A stretch of DNA of 64,000 nt. It comes from Planctomycetota bacterium (GTDB lineage Bacteria > Planctomycetota > UBA8742 > UBA2392). The position numbers were made by a program, and so were the translations under genes. How positions within the stretch are numbered: the first letter of the stretch is position 1; each line of letters begins with the position of its first letter. The notes below the pieces were generated by a model. That model was not told the DNA's origin. It worked only from the letters and a program-made list of their open reading frames with translations, and searched no databases. The stretch is taken from contig JAHBXZ010000013.1 of the NCBI GenBank assembly GCA_019636215.1, positions 62,001 through 126,000 of the forward strand, read 5' to 3'. Shown here one piece after another: positions 49,878-59,744 of the stretch.

Positions 49878-52800
49878 TCAGGCCGTGGCCAGTGCCGGGT
49901 TCAGCTTTTCCTCGGCAAGCTTCTTCAGGCCGCGCAGGTCCAGCTTGCCGGTGCCCAGAATCGGCAGTGCCGGAACTTCGACAAAGTCGCTGGCCCTTGG
50001 AATGAACAGGTTTGGCAGGCCCTGCTTCTGCAGGCCTTCCACCAGAACTTCCACGGTGACGGTGCACTGCACGTGGACAACGACAATGCGTTCGCCCTTG
50101 CGTTCGTCGCGCACGGCCGTGACGGCAAACACCTGGGTGGGGGATTCGATGCAGGCGTGCAGGGCTTCTTCGATCTTGATGTGCGGCACCATTTCGCCGC
50201 CGATCTTGCTGAACCGGGAAAGGCGGTCGGTGATTGCGATGTAGCCTTCTTCGTCAAGCTTGGCGATGTCGCCGGTCACGTACCAGCCGTCGCGCAGCAC
50301 TGTTTCGTTCAGGTCGGGCCTGTCCAGGTAGCCCTTCATCACGTTGGGGCCCTTGACCAGCAGCATGCCGGGCGTGCCCACGGGCAGGGGCTCAAACGTG
50401 TCGGGGTCTACAACCTTGACACTGACACCGGGCAGAGGCTGGCCCACCGTGCCAAGCCGGTTGCCCTTCTGGTAAAAGCCCCGGGCGCGGTAATCCAGGC
50501 TGTTGACGGCGATTACCGGCGAGCATTCCGTGGCGCCATAGCCCTCCAGAATCTCGACTCCGAAGTGTTCCTTGAACGCAGTGGCAAACTTCGGCGAGAG
50601 TTTTTCGGCGCCGGCCACAACCAGCCGCATGCTGCCGAACTGCCCGGGCTGGATGCGTTTCATGTACATCTGCAGGAATGTCGGTGTCGCGCAGATGGCG
50701 GTGCCGCCGTAACCCTCGCACAGGTGCCCGATGGTTTCGGCATCCAGCGGGTTGGGCGCAAGAATCAGCGCCGGGCCCACGTGCACGCCCACCCACAACA
50801 GCAGGTTGCCGAAGCTGTGAAACAGCGGCAGCAGGTGCACCAGTTTGTCGCGGTCGTCAAAGTGCAGGGTCTGGGCCGCGCTTTCCACGTTGCTCAGGAT
50901 ATTGAAGTGCGAAAGCTGCACGCCCTTGGGTTCGCCGGTGCTGCCGCTGCTGAAGATGATTGTGGCAATGTCGTCCATTTCGGGCCGCTTGCGCGCGTGC
51001 ACCAGCCTCTCAATCGCGAAGTACGGCATGATCGCGGCAAACAGCATGGCCTTGAGCCGTTCGCGCGTGTTGATCGTGGGCGCCACGTCTTCCAGGTACA
51101 CCAGTTGCACATTGGCCGGTGGATCAAGTTTGGCCTTTTCCAGAAACGCGCGGCTGGTGACCACGGTTTTGAGGCCGGCCTGCGTGCAGGCGGCCTCCAT
51201 GCCCGATCTGCCGGTGGTGTAGTTCAGGTTGACAAAACAGCGCGCCGAAATCGCCGCGGCCATGTTCACCAGCGCACCGGCCACACTGGGCGGCAACAGG
51301 ATGCCCACGCGCTGCTGGTCGGCCCAGATTTTGCGCAGCGCCCTCGCCAGGGCTATCGCACCAGTGACAGCCTTGAGCTTGATCAGCGCGCCGCGCACGG
51401 GATCGGCCAGGCCCACCTGCATCGGGTGGCGGCGCGCCCAGCGCACCACGCTGTAGCCCAGCGGCAGCATGCCCTGCTTGCGAAGATTCCAGCCCTGCTG
51501 CGAAAGGTCGTGTACCGCGCGGCGCACGTCCGTAAGCGGCGTGGAGGCCGGCATGGGCTCGCCGAACAGCACATTGATCGGCCGCGGAAACCGGCGCGGC
51601 AGCTTGGTCACCATGCGCCCGCCCGAGGGGCTGAACACGCTGCCCCACACGTTGTCGAGCTGCATGGGGATGATGGGCACGTTGCGGCCCTTTACGATGA
51701 TCTCGGCCCCGCGTCGAAACGGCAGCAGCATGCCGATGCGGCTGATCTCGCCCTCGGCAAAAATGCAGACCAGTTCGCCTTCGTCCAGGTACTTGCCGGC
51801 GTCTTTCAAGGCGCGCATGACAACCTTGGGCCCGCCGGTGCTGGAAACCGGTATCGCCCCCAGCGCTTTCATGAAGGGCTTCAGCAACGGGTGGTAGAAG
51901 TAGCTTTCGTCCACGATGAACCGCACCGGCCGGTCAATGGAGGCCAGCACGAACAGCCCGTCCGCCAGCGACAGGTGATTGGCCACCAGCAGCGCACCGC
52001 CGGTGCGCGGCACGTGGCCGCGGCCGGAAACATGGATGCGGTACGCCGTGTTGGCCAGGATGATCGCCACCAGCCGCACCAGCGCGTCCGGCAGCAGCTT
52101 GATGGCCCAGGCCGTGCCCGCCAGCGTGATGCCTGCCGCGCCCAGGAAAATGCCCGCGGGCGAAAGCCCCGCAAAGAACGCCAGCCCCGTGCCCAGCAGC
52201 GACCCGGCCAGGATGCCGCTGAACACAAAGATGTTCGCCAGCGCGATCACGCTGCCGCGACGGTCCGGCGGCGAAAGCGATTGCAGCACCGCATGCAGCG
52301 GCACCACGATCAGGCCGCTGCTGACACCCATCAGCGACATCAGCACGCAGACGCCCGTCATGCCCGGCCGCGTGATGCCCAGCAGCAGTGTCATCGCGCC
52401 CAGGCCGATGCTGCCCAGCGGGATCAGGCCGTATTCAACCTTGCCGCTGCTCAGGCGGCCGGCCAGCACAGAGCCTGCGCCCACACCCACGGCAAACAGC
52501 GCCAGCGGCAGCCCCGCCACCTCATCGCCGGCGCGCACCACAGATTTCATGTACACGACCAGGTTCTGGCCCAGCAGGCTGGCCACGCCCCAGAACAGCG
52601 TGCTGCCCAGCACCGTCAGCCACAGCACGCGGCTGGCGCGCACGGTTTTCCAGGCGGCCACAATGCCGCCCTGCTGGCCCGGCGCGCGCGCGGCCGGGAC
52701 CTTGGGCACGGCAAACGACGCCGCAAAGCCCACAACCGAACAGCCCAGCAGCGGCGCCAGCGCAATCCAGGTGGATTCACCGGCGGTTTTCAGCAGCACG

Positions 52801-53324
52801 CCGCCCAGGCCGGTGCCGGCGATGATCGCCACGAACGTCCACAGTTCGAGGGCGCCATTGCCGCGCGAGAGTTTCTCGTGCGGCAGAATCTCGGGCAGAA
52901 TGCCGTACTTGGCGGGGCTGAACAGCGCGCTTTGCACGCCCATGCCAGCCAGCACCGCAAGCAGCGGCCAGAACGCGTCCGATGGCGCAAGCACTATCAG
53001 CGCAAGCGCCGTCGCCACCAGCAGCACTTCCAGGCCCTTGAGGGCAATGATCACCTTGCGCTTGCTGATGCGGTCGGCCAGCGCGCCGGCCGGGATCGAA
53101 AACAGCACCAGCGGCAGGGTAAGCGCCACCAGCGCGCCCGAGGTCACGTACTGCGACATCTCCGCATACTCGCGGCCCTGGGTGGACATGCCGCGCGTGA
53201 AGATGCCGATACCCAGCAACGTCAGGATCATCTTCAGCGCGTTGTCGTTGAACGCGCCGAAAAACTGCGTAACCAGCAGGCCGGGCAGCGGGCGTCTGGC
53301 GATTGTGGGTGCGGCCTCGGCCAT
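49878..53324 (-). CDS. aas: Three-domain LplT-PlsC-AMP ligase protein (Aas-type acyl-ACP synthetase / lysophospholipid acyltransferase)
   Basis: The 1148-residue protein fuses an MFS transporter of the lysophospholipid flippase (LplT) type (about 1-410; QFFGAFNDNALKMILTLLGIG), a PlsC acyltransferase (about 430-620; NHLSLADG with the His-x4-Asp pair, FAEGEISR) and an acyl-CoA/ACP synthetase (about 640-1148; IIFSSGSTGEPKGV, YGATECSP, VTGDIAKLDEEGYIAITDR). In E. coli the transporter and the Aas enzyme are separate; this fusion is common elsewhere. It should import lysophospholipids and re-acylate them. Start at 53324 has GGAG five bases upstream. A sigma-70-like promoter (TTGCAT, 16 bases, TATACT) overlaps a perfect dyad at 53351-53374. 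Confidence 0.94.
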   Translation of the reverse strand: MAEAAPTIARRPLPGLLVTQFFGAFNDNALKMILTLLGIGIFTRGMSTQGREYAEMSQYVTSGALVALTLPLVLFSIPAGALADRISKRKVIIALKGLEVLLVATALALIVLAPSDAFWPLLAVLAGMGVQSALFSPAKYGILPEILPHEKLSRGNGALELWTFVAIIAGTGLGGVLLKTAGESTWIALAPLLGCSVVGFAASFAVPKVPAARAPGQQGGIVAAWKTVRASRVLWLTVLGSTLFWGVASLLGQNLVVYMKSVVRAGDEVAGLPLALFAVGVGAGSVLAGRLSSGKVEYGLIPLGSIGLGAMTLLLGITRPGMTGVCVLMSLMGVSSGLIVVPLHAVLQSLSPPDRRGSVIALANIFVFSGILAGSLLGTGLAFFAGLSPAGIFLGAAGITLAGTAWAIKLLPDALVRLVAIILANTAYRIHVSGRGHVPRTGGALLVANHLSLADGLFVLASIDRPVRFIVDESYFYHPLLKPFMKALGAIPVSSTGGPKVVMRALKDAGKYLDEGELVCIFAEGEISRIGMLLPFRRGAEIIVKGRNVPIIPMQLDNVWGSVFSPSGGRMVTKLPRRFPRPINVLFGEPMPASTPLTDVRRAVHDLSQQGWNLRKQGMLPLGYSVVRWARRHPMQVGLADPVRGALIKLKAVTGAIALARALRKIWADQQRVGILLPPSVAGALVNMAAAISARCFVNLNYTTGRSGMEAACTQAGLKTVVTSRAFLEKAKLDPPANVQLVYLEDVAPTINTRERLKAMLFAAIMPYFAIERLVHARKRPEMDDIATIIFSSGSTGEPKGVQLSHFNILSNVESAAQTLHFDDRDKLVHLLPLFHSFGNLLLWVGVHVGPALILAPNPLDAETIGHLCEGYGGTAICATPTFLQMYMKRIQPGQFGSMRLVVAGAEKLSPKFATAFKEHFGVEILEGYGATECSPVIAVNSLDYRARGFYQKGNRLGTVGQPLPGVSVKVVDPDTFEPLPVGTPGMLLVKGPNVMKGYLDRPDLNETVLRDGWYVTGDIAKLDEEGYIAITDRLSRFSKIGGEMVPHIKIEEALHACIESPTQVFAVTAVRDERKGERIVVVHVQCTVTVEVLVEGLQKQGLPNLFIPRASDFVEVPALPILGTGKLDLRGLKKLAEEKLNPALATA

Positions 53325-53350
53325 CTTGTCTCCACCGCGGCATCAAAACA

Positions 53351-53374
53351 TAACGGCAGTATATCATGCCGTTA
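53351..53374 (-). promoter_or_regulatory. Promoter and palindromic operator of aas
   Basis: TAACGGCA (53351-53358) and TGCCGTTA (53367-53374) form a perfect 8+8 dyad around GTATATCA. Read leftward, TATACT within the dyad serves as -10, with TTGCAT as -35 sixteen bases upstream (53382-53387). A dimeric repressor binding the dyad would block the promoter. The regulator is unknown; the half-site resembles neither of the TetR operators at 61770 and 62415. Confidence 0.7.
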
Positions 53375-53414
53375 TCAAGATGCAAGCGGGTTGAACAGGG
53401 CAAGGATCATAAAG

Positions 53415-53462
53415 AAGCCACGCGCCCGCGCGACGGGTTTCGGCGCGCGGGCCCGTGGCTTT
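53415..53462 (-). terminator. Intrinsic terminator of the membrane-protein gene
   Basis: A stem of about 17 base pairs (AAGCCACG plus GCCCGCGC against GCGCGGGC plus CGTGGCTT, with one bulge) with a GACGGGTTTCG loop. Leftward it is followed by TTCTTTATG. It lies 12 bases after the leftward stop at 53474 and isolates that gene from aas. Confidence 0.85.
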
Positions 53463-53473
53463 TCAGGCTGCGG

Positions 53474-54910
53474 CTATTCCTTGTGGGCGGTGTACCGGAA
53501 GCTGGTCCTTTCTGTCGGCGGTGTCAGGCCGAACTGGCTGATCACCTGCCGGGCATAGTTGTAGTAGGCCGAATCCATCAGGATTGAATACACGCCCCAT
53601 TCCGGCGCTGCCGCGTTGGGTTCAATGCGGATGTTCTCGGCGGGCTGGCTGACCGTCTGGCGTTCATACAGTTGCTTGCCCTGGCGGTCGAACACCTTGA
53701 AGCCCCAGGCTACCTCAACGCCGAACAGCAGGCCCAGCGACTTGCGCACACCATCGGCGTCCGCGCGCGAGTTGTTGAAGTACGTCGGCGTGCGCCGGAT
53801 CTCCGAAGTTACCTCCAGCACCAGCTTGCCCGCGCGTTCTTCTTTTGGCTGCAGCGCCCTCAGCGACAACAGGTTGGCATCGAACACGCTTTTGAACGCG
53901 CCCTGGGTCGCGGTCATGAAGGTGTTGCGGCGCGCCGCGTCAAAACGGGCCGAAAACGCCTCGCCCGGGTCAATGATCTTCACGTTGCCGTCCGGGAACG
54001 TCTGCTTGATCATGTCCTGCGACTTCCACCACTCCAGCGCGTCTTCATGGCCGGGCGGCGTGGCCAGTCTTGCGCTGTTGGAAAACGCCACATACACATC
54101 GGCATCGCGCGCGGTGCTCAGGTCTTTCAACACAACGGCAAAGGCCGCGCGCAGGTCTTCGTCGGATGCGTCGGCAGCTTCGTCGTCGCCGGGTTTGGTC
54201 AGCTTGGCCAGAGCTTCATCGTAGGCCTTGCCCATGCCGTCGGCCGCGGCGGCAAGAACGATGTCGAAGTTGCTGTCATCGGGGTACATCGCCTTGACGG
54301 TCGCCAGCTTCAGGCGCACGCCGGAATAGTCCTTGAACTGCAGGGCCTGCAGCACCTCGGCGCGCATGTGGCGGGCTTTGGCCTCAGGGCGATGGAACTG
54401 GTCGGGGATGTCCCAGATGTAGCTGTTCCAGTCCCATACGTTTTCGCTGGCCACACATTCTTCGAACTCGGTCTGCTCGATCTGGCGCCAGTACATGTCA
54501 CTGAGCGCCGGCCCGGCCGCGCCCCCGGCAATCAGCCCGATCAGCGGCACCGCCAGCGATGGCAGCACAGGTATGCGCCTGCCCGCCACGTTGGCGCCGC
54601 CGGTCAGCATCCAGCGCAGGCCCAGGCCTGCAAACAGGCCCATCGCGGCACCCGCGCCGGCGCCCTCGTGCCCGTGAATACACAGGGCAACCACCAGGCC
54701 CAGCGCCAGGCCGGCGCCGATCACGAACTTGACGACCCCCAAGGCCTTGCTGGGCCCGGTTGTTCGCGCGGGCGTGGGGCTGCCTGGCGGCATCGGAAAG
54801 TGCGCCTGCGGCGGCGGCGGAAAGTTCGGCGGGGCAGGGTAGCTGGGCTGCGGAAACGGGTTGATCGGGCGCGGAGGGCCGCCCATCGGCGTTGGTGAAG
54901 GCTGGTTCAT
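53474..54910 (-). CDS. Membrane protein of unknown function with Pro-rich N-terminus
   Basis: The 478-residue protein opens with about 50 residues rich in Pro (short PPP runs), followed by three hydrophobic segments: LGVVKFVIGAGLALGLVVAL, AAMGLFAGLGL and LPSLAVPLIGLIAGGAAGPAL. About 140-478 is hydrophilic, with an Asp/Trp-rich part (ENVWDWNSYIWDIPDQF), a TPR-like helical stretch (AEVLQALQFKDYSGVRLKLA) and a C-terminal beta-rich domain (KLVLEVTSEIRRTPTYF, WGFKVFDRQGKQLYERQ). No family is recognised. Pro-rich cytoplasmic N-termini of this kind are common in planctomycete membrane proteins. Confidence 0.75.
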   Translation of the reverse strand: MNQPSPTPMGGPPRPINPFPQPSYPAPPNFPPPPQAHFPMPPGSPTPARTTGPSKALGVVKFVIGAGLALGLVVALCIHGHEGAGAGAAMGLFAGLGLRWMLTGGANVAGRRIPVLPSLAVPLIGLIAGGAAGPALSDMYWRQIEQTEFEECVASENVWDWNSYIWDIPDQFHRPEAKARHMRAEVLQALQFKDYSGVRLKLATVKAMYPDDSNFDIVLAAAADGMGKAYDEALAKLTKPGDDEAADASDEDLRAAFAVVLKDLSTARDADVYVAFSNSARLATPPGHEDALEWWKSQDMIKQTFPDGNVKIIDPGEAFSARFDAARRNTFMTATQGAFKSVFDANLLSLRALQPKEERAGKLVLEVTSEIRRTPTYFNNSRADADGVRKSLGLLFGVEVAWGFKVFDRQGKQLYERQTVSQPAENIRIEPNAAAPEWGVYSILMDSAYYNYARQVISQFGLTPPTERTSFRYTAHKE

Positions 54911-55040
54911 GGTCAGGGTACCCGGGTATCAGAGCGCGCACGGAGTATAGAGAAGCCGGATACTTGAAGCATCGGGCATTTCCTTTCCACAGTTCGTCCC
55001 CGACCCGTGCCTTGGCCGCGCGCGAAGCTATTTTGGCAGC

Positions 55041-57677
55041 ATGACCGCGCAAAAGCGCATCTATGAGTTCGGCAACGGCAAGGCCGAGGGCAACGCCGGC
55101 ATGAAGGCCCTGCTGGGCGGCAAAGGCGCCAACCTGGCCGAGATGGCGGGCATGGGCCTGCCGGTGCCGCCGGGCTTCACCATTACAACCCAGACCTGTG
55201 CCGACTGGTACGACGCAGGCAACCGCATGCCGGAAGGCCTGATGGACGGCGTTCGCGCTGCCGTGGCCGGCGTGGAAGCGCAGCTTGGCCGACAGTTCGG
55301 AGGGGCGCGGCCGCTGCTGTTCAGCGTGCGCAGCGGCGCGGCCGCCAGCATGCCCGGCATGATGGACACGGTGCTGAACCTGGGCCTGAACGCGCAAACG
55401 GTCGAGGCACTGGCCACCGAAACCGGCAACCCGCGCTTTGCGTGGGACAGCTACCGGCGCTTTATCACCATGTACGCCGACGTGGTTTCCGGCGTGGAGC
55501 GCAAGCTGTTCGAGCACGAGTTCAATGCAGCCAAAAAGCGCGCCGGGGTAACGCGTGATTCGGACCTTACAGCCGACCAGCTGAAGCAGGTCTGCGCGGC
55601 GATGAAGGTTGTGTACCTAAAGCAGGAACACGAAGAGTTTCCGCAGGACCCATGGACGCAGCTTGAGCGCGCGGTTGAGGCCGTGTTTCGGTCCTGGAAC
55701 AATATGCGCGCGATTGAGTACCGCCGCCTCAACCGCATCCACGGCCTGCTGGGCACGGCCGTGAACATCCAGGCCATGGTGTTTGGCAACCTGAACGAAG
55801 AAAGCGGCACCGGCGTGGGCTTCACCCGCGACCCCAGCACCGGCGAGAACGAGTTTTTCTGCGACGTGCTGTTCAACGCCCAGGGTGAAGACGTGGTCGC
55901 CGGCCTGCGGACGCCGGAGCACCTGGACGCGCTGAAGCAACGCATGCCGGAGGTTCACGCCCAGCTGATGCAGGCGCGCCAGACACTCGAGCAGCATTAC
56001 CGCGACATGCAGGACATCGAGTTCACCATCCAGGACGGCAAGCTTTACCTGCTGCAGACCCGCAACGGCAAGCGCACGGCCCGGGCGGCACTGCGCATTG
56101 CGCTGGCGCTGGTGGATGAAAAACTGCTCACGCGCGAGCAAGCGCTGCTGAAGATCGACGCCAGTTCACTGAACCAGTTGCTGCACCCGATGTTCGACCC
56201 CAAAGCCAAGGTGCAGGTGATCGCATCGGGCATTCCCGCCAGCCCCGGCGCGGCCAAGGGTGCGGCGGTGTTCACGCCCGACGAGGCCGAAAGGCGCGCC
56301 GCGCGCGGACAAAGCGTGATTCTTGTGCGCGAAGAAACCAGCCCCGAGGACATCAAGGGCATGGCTGCGGCGGCGGGCATTCTGACCGCGCGCGGCGGAC
56401 GCACCAGCCACGCCGCCGTGGTCGCGCGCCAGATGGGCAAGACCTGCGTGGCCGGTTGCAGCAGCATTCATATTGACGAGCACGCTGGAATCTTCCAGGC
56501 GGGCGCGATCACCGTGCGCCAAGGCGACGCAATCAGCCTCAATGGCGCCACAGGCGAAGTGATGCTGGGCGATGTGCCAACCGTGCCGCCGGAACTCAGT
56601 GGCGACTTCCGCACTGTGATGCAGTGGTCCGACGAACTGCGCAGGCTTGGCGTGCGGGCCAACGCCGACGTGCCGCGCGATGCGCTGAAGGCCCGCGAGT
56701 TCGGCGCCGAGGGCATCGGTCTGTGCCGCACCGAACACATGTTTTTTGACAGCGACCGCATCAACAAGATGCGCGAGATGATCCTGGCCAAGACACTCGA
56801 ACAAAAGCAGCACGCCCTGGCCAAGCTGCTGCCGATGCAGCGGGCGGATTTTCTGGGCCTGTTTGCCGCCATGGACGGCCTGCCGGTGACCATCCGGCTG
56901 CTGGACCCGCCGCTGCACGAGTTTCTGCCCCAAGACCCGTCCACGCAGCAGATCATTGCTGATCAACTTGACGTCAGCCTCAAGACCGTGCAGGACACCG
57001 TGGCGAACCTGCACGAGCTGAACCCGATGCTGGGCCTGCGCGGTTGCCGCCTGGGCATAGAACAGCCGTTGATCTACGACATGCAGGTGCAGGCCATCAT
57101 CGAAGCCATGCTCGAGGCCGAGCAGCAGGGCGTCAGGGTACTGGCCGAGATCATGATCCCGCTGGTCGGCACGATTGAGGAATTGCGCTGGCTGCGCCGC
57201 CGCATTGAAGAACAGCTCAATCAGTTCAACCTGCACCACGGCAGCAGACTTGCGCCGAAAATCGGGACCATGATTGAGGTGCCCCGCGCGGCGCTGACGG
57301 CCGACAAGATCGCCACCGAGGCCGACTTCTTCAGCTTCGGGACGAACGATTTAACCCAGATGACGCTGGGCGTCAGCCGCGACGACGCCGAAAAGGGCTT
57401 TTTGATCGACTATGTTGTGCGCGGGATTTTCCCCACCGACCCGTTTGCAACGCTCGACCGCGAGGGCGTGGGCAAGCTGGTGGACATGGGCGTGAAGCTG
57501 GGCCGCGGCGTGAAACCCGGCCTGAAAGTGGGCATCTGCGGCGAACACGGCGGCGACCCGGAGAGCATTGAGTTCTGCCACGAAGTCGGCATGGACTACG
57601 TAAGCTGCAGCCCGTTTCGAGTGCCCATCGCAAGACTCGCCGCCGCCCAGGCCGCAATCAAGCACGGCAAGGCCTGA
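55041..57677 (+). CDS. ppdK: Pyruvate, phosphate dikinase
   Basis: PPDK interconverts pyruvate, ATP and phosphate with PEP, AMP and pyrophosphate. The 878-residue protein has the ATP-grasp domain (about 1-345; LGGKGANLAEMAGMGLPVPPGF, SVRSGAAASMPGMMDTVLNLG), the swivelling phosphohistidine domain (GGRTSHAAVVARQMGKTC, His about 455) and the PEP/pyruvate TIM barrel (GIGLCRTEHMFF, RLLDPPLHEFLP, FSFGTNDLTQMTLG) with the catalytic Cys in GICGEHGG (about 832). Presence suggests reversible PPi-linked glycolysis. It stands alone; the neighbouring genes run leftward. Confidence 0.97.
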   Translation: MTAQKRIYEFGNGKAEGNAGMKALLGGKGANLAEMAGMGLPVPPGFTITTQTCADWYDAGNRMPEGLMDGVRAAVAGVEAQLGRQFGGARPLLFSVRSGAAASMPGMMDTVLNLGLNAQTVEALATETGNPRFAWDSYRRFITMYADVVSGVERKLFEHEFNAAKKRAGVTRDSDLTADQLKQVCAAMKVVYLKQEHEEFPQDPWTQLERAVEAVFRSWNNMRAIEYRRLNRIHGLLGTAVNIQAMVFGNLNEESGTGVGFTRDPSTGENEFFCDVLFNAQGEDVVAGLRTPEHLDALKQRMPEVHAQLMQARQTLEQHYRDMQDIEFTIQDGKLYLLQTRNGKRTARAALRIALALVDEKLLTREQALLKIDASSLNQLLHPMFDPKAKVQVIASGIPASPGAAKGAAVFTPDEAERRAARGQSVILVREETSPEDIKGMAAAAGILTARGGRTSHAAVVARQMGKTCVAGCSSIHIDEHAGIFQAGAITVRQGDAISLNGATGEVMLGDVPTVPPELSGDFRTVMQWSDELRRLGVRANADVPRDALKAREFGAEGIGLCRTEHMFFDSDRINKMREMILAKTLEQKQHALAKLLPMQRADFLGLFAAMDGLPVTIRLLDPPLHEFLPQDPSTQQIIADQLDVSLKTVQDTVANLHELNPMLGLRGCRLGIEQPLIYDMQVQAIIEAMLEAEQQGVRVLAEIMIPLVGTIEELRWLRRRIEEQLNQFNLHHGSRLAPKIGTMIEVPRAALTADKIATEADFFSFGTNDLTQMTLGVSRDDAEKGFLIDYVVRGIFPTDPFATLDREGVGKLVDMGVKLGRGVKPGLKVGICGEHGGDPESIEFCHEVGMDYVSCSPFRVPIARLAAAQAAIKHGKA

Positions 57678-57796
57678 ACCGCCAAGGACGCCAAGTAACG
57701 CCAAGAACTGCCAATGCAAACCGCCAAAGCCCCGAATCGCCAAAGGGCTTTCCTTGTACGTAGCCTTTTGGCGCTTAGGCGCTTTGGCGGTTGAAG
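57678..57796. repeat. CGCCAA-word inverted repeat tract
   Basis: The left part has repeated CGCCAAG/GCCAA units (57681-57745). The right part, after a short AT-richer centre, has their reverse complement (TTGGCG and CTTTGGCGG, to 57793). It fills the gap between the convergent ppdK and heparinase-like genes. The unit length (about nine bases) differs from the heptad elements. Confidence 0.75.
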
Positions 57797-57800
57797 ACCG

Positions 57801-59744
57801 TTACTTCACCGGCTTCAGCACCCGGTCTGTCGGGGCTTCGGGCTTCTCTACTTTTTCGTTGCCGACTTTGCTTAGCACCCAGCCTGCGCTGGTCTGCTTG
57901 AACTCAAGTTTGTCGCCCCCGACCTTCAACGTGCCGGTGCCGCCCTTTTCGGTCCAGTCCACACTGGGCGCGTTTGCGCCTTTTTTGTCGGGGTACAGCA
58001 CAGTCACGAACACCTGTTCGGTCTTGGGTTGCGCGGCCTTGATGCCCACAAAGTTGATCTCGTGGCGGCCGGTGGCCAGCGTGGCTTTGGGGCTGGCAGC
58101 AATCACATGCAGCGCGCCGCGTTCGCCGTCGATCTGCGCGGCGTTTTCTTTGACTGTGATCGTGCGGCGGGATTGCACCCGGGCCTCGATGTTTGTGCTG
58201 CCGCTGGTCTCCACTTCATCGAGCAGAACCACATACTTGCCGTCTACGACCACCATCGTGCGCACGCACTTCTTCGCGTGCTGGCCCCAGGCATCGGTTA
58301 CGTCGCACTGCAGCCAGTGATAGCCCTTGCCGCCGCCCCAGGCCGTGTACCTGGCCTGTGCGGGTTTGCGCTGGTCCTGGCCGTCGATCACGATTGTGCT
58401 GTGCTGGTCGGCGCGGGTCGCGCCATAGCCGGGGTCGTGCACGAAACGTTCGCCGTCGTAGACCAGCACAAAGGTGCCAAGGTCCATGTTGCAATGGCTC
58501 TTGTCGCTGGTCCAACCGCCGTTGAAGGCCACCCACAGTTTGTCATAGCGATACAGCGTGTGGCCGCTTTGGCGAAACAGCACTTCGCGCTGCAGTGCCG
58601 GCATCTGCTGCGGCGCCTGCGGGGTGGCCCGCCGGAACACAAACCACTGCCAGGCATAGCCGTTGGTCGTCCAGGGGCCGCCGCCCCAGTCAGCGCCCCA
58701 CAACAACAGTGGATCGCCGCCGGGCGTGCGGGCCTCGAAGATCGCGTTCAAGGCCTGGCTTGGCCCGCCCTCAAAGGTGCGGGGGTCAGCGCCGAACAGG
58801 TCGCGAAAGGTGTCCTCGCCCATGTTGTTGAAGTTGGCGTAACGCCGGTCCGGCCCGTACATGTAGATGTCCCAGTACCCGGCCAGGCGCTCAAAGGTCT
58901 TGAGCGGCATTTCCTCGGCCATGCAGTGCTCCCAGGCCAGGGTGAAATCCAGCGCCATGCCCACGCCATAGCGCCAGTACATGACGCCCTCATAGCCTCC
59001 GCCGTCGGCCAGAACCACCTTGTCGAGAAACGTGTTGAGATGACTCCAGGCGAAGTCCGCGGCCTTTTTTGCTTCGGGCAGTTCGTCGTACAGCGCCAGC
59101 CCCAGCAGGCCGCAGCCACCGTGGCACACGCCGCACCAGTTGGTGACAGGGTTGTCCACCCACAGGTCCACGTTGCGCGGGCGGAACTGTTCGATGCTGG
59201 CCAGGTACGGCTTCAGGCCCAGTTCCAGCGCCCTTTCGGCGAACCACTTGCGTTCTGCGTCGGTGAGAATCCCCCGGCACCAGTCATAGAACAGCGCGCA
59301 GCCCTGCGAACACTCGGCGGTCTCCAGTTGCGCGCCCTGGTTCCAGCCGCGGTTTTCGTGCCAGCGTGACTGGCCAAGAATCGACCAGGCCTCGGCCTTG
59401 GCGCGGTCGGCGTACTTGCGGTCGCCGGTCACGGCATACGCGAAGCCGCACAGGGCAAGCAGCCCTTGCGCGGGGCGCGCGCGATTGCCGCCGATCACGT
59501 TTTCGCTGCTGACGGGCCGGGCCACCATGTCGTTGGCGACACCCAGCGCGCGGGCCCAGCGCGCGGCAAAGGGCTCGGTCTTGAGTTTGTCGCGCAGTGC
59601 GTCCAGCCCCTTGGGCGTGACATACATGTAAGGCCGCACTTTGCGGTCGGCTGACTCGCGCTTGGGTGTCTTGGCCTTTTGGGCGACGCTGACGCAGGGC
59701 AACAGCAACAGCGCCAGCACGGCGAGAACTTTCAATGTGCGCAT
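57801..59744 (-). CDS. Secreted heparinase II/III-like polysaccharide lyase-family protein
   Basis: The 647-residue protein has a Sec signal peptide (MRTLKVLAVLALLLLPCVSVAQ). The N-terminal two thirds are rich in aromatic residues and helices, as in the alpha/alpha toroid of heparinase II/III and alginate lyase families: GFAYAVTGDRKYADRAKAEA, WNQGAQLETAECSQGCALFYDW, NPVTNWCGVCHGGCGLLGLAL, GYEGVMYWRYGVGMALDFTL. The last third has the heparinase II/III-like beta-sandwich (SHCNMDLGTFVLVYDGERF, DPGYGATRADQHSTIVIDG). Catalytic residues cannot be assigned with confidence. Substrate is probably an acidic polysaccharide or glycan. Confidence 0.85.
   Translation of the reverse strand: MRTLKVLAVLALLLLPCVSVAQKAKTPKRESADRKVRPYMYVTPKGLDALRDKLKTEPFAARWARALGVANDMVARPVSSENVIGGNRARPAQGLLALCGFAYAVTGDRKYADRAKAEAWSILGQSRWHENRGWNQGAQLETAECSQGCALFYDWCRGILTDAERKWFAERALELGLKPYLASIEQFRPRNVDLWVDNPVTNWCGVCHGGCGLLGLALYDELPEAKKAADFAWSHLNTFLDKVVLADGGGYEGVMYWRYGVGMALDFTLAWEHCMAEEMPLKTFERLAGYWDIYMYGPDRRYANFNNMGEDTFRDLFGADPRTFEGGPSQALNAIFEARTPGGDPLLLWGADWGGGPWTTNGYAWQWFVFRRATPQAPQQMPALQREVLFRQSGHTLYRYDKLWVAFNGGWTSDKSHCNMDLGTFVLVYDGERFVHDPGYGATRADQHSTIVIDGQDQRKPAQARYTAWGGGKGYHWLQCDVTDAWGQHAKKCVRTMVVVDGKYVVLLDEVETSGSTNIEARVQSRRTITVKENAAQIDGERGALHVIAASPKATLATGRHEINFVGIKAAQPKTEQVFVTVLYPDKKGANAPSVDWTEKGGTGTLKVGGDKLEFKQTSAGWVLSKVGNEKVEKPEAPTDRVLKPVK

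Noticed and set aside
49611..53558. A 1315-codon open frame antisense to aas
   Set aside because: His/Gln/Arg-rich composition without domain structure; it is a shadow of the well-supported three-domain gene on the other strand.
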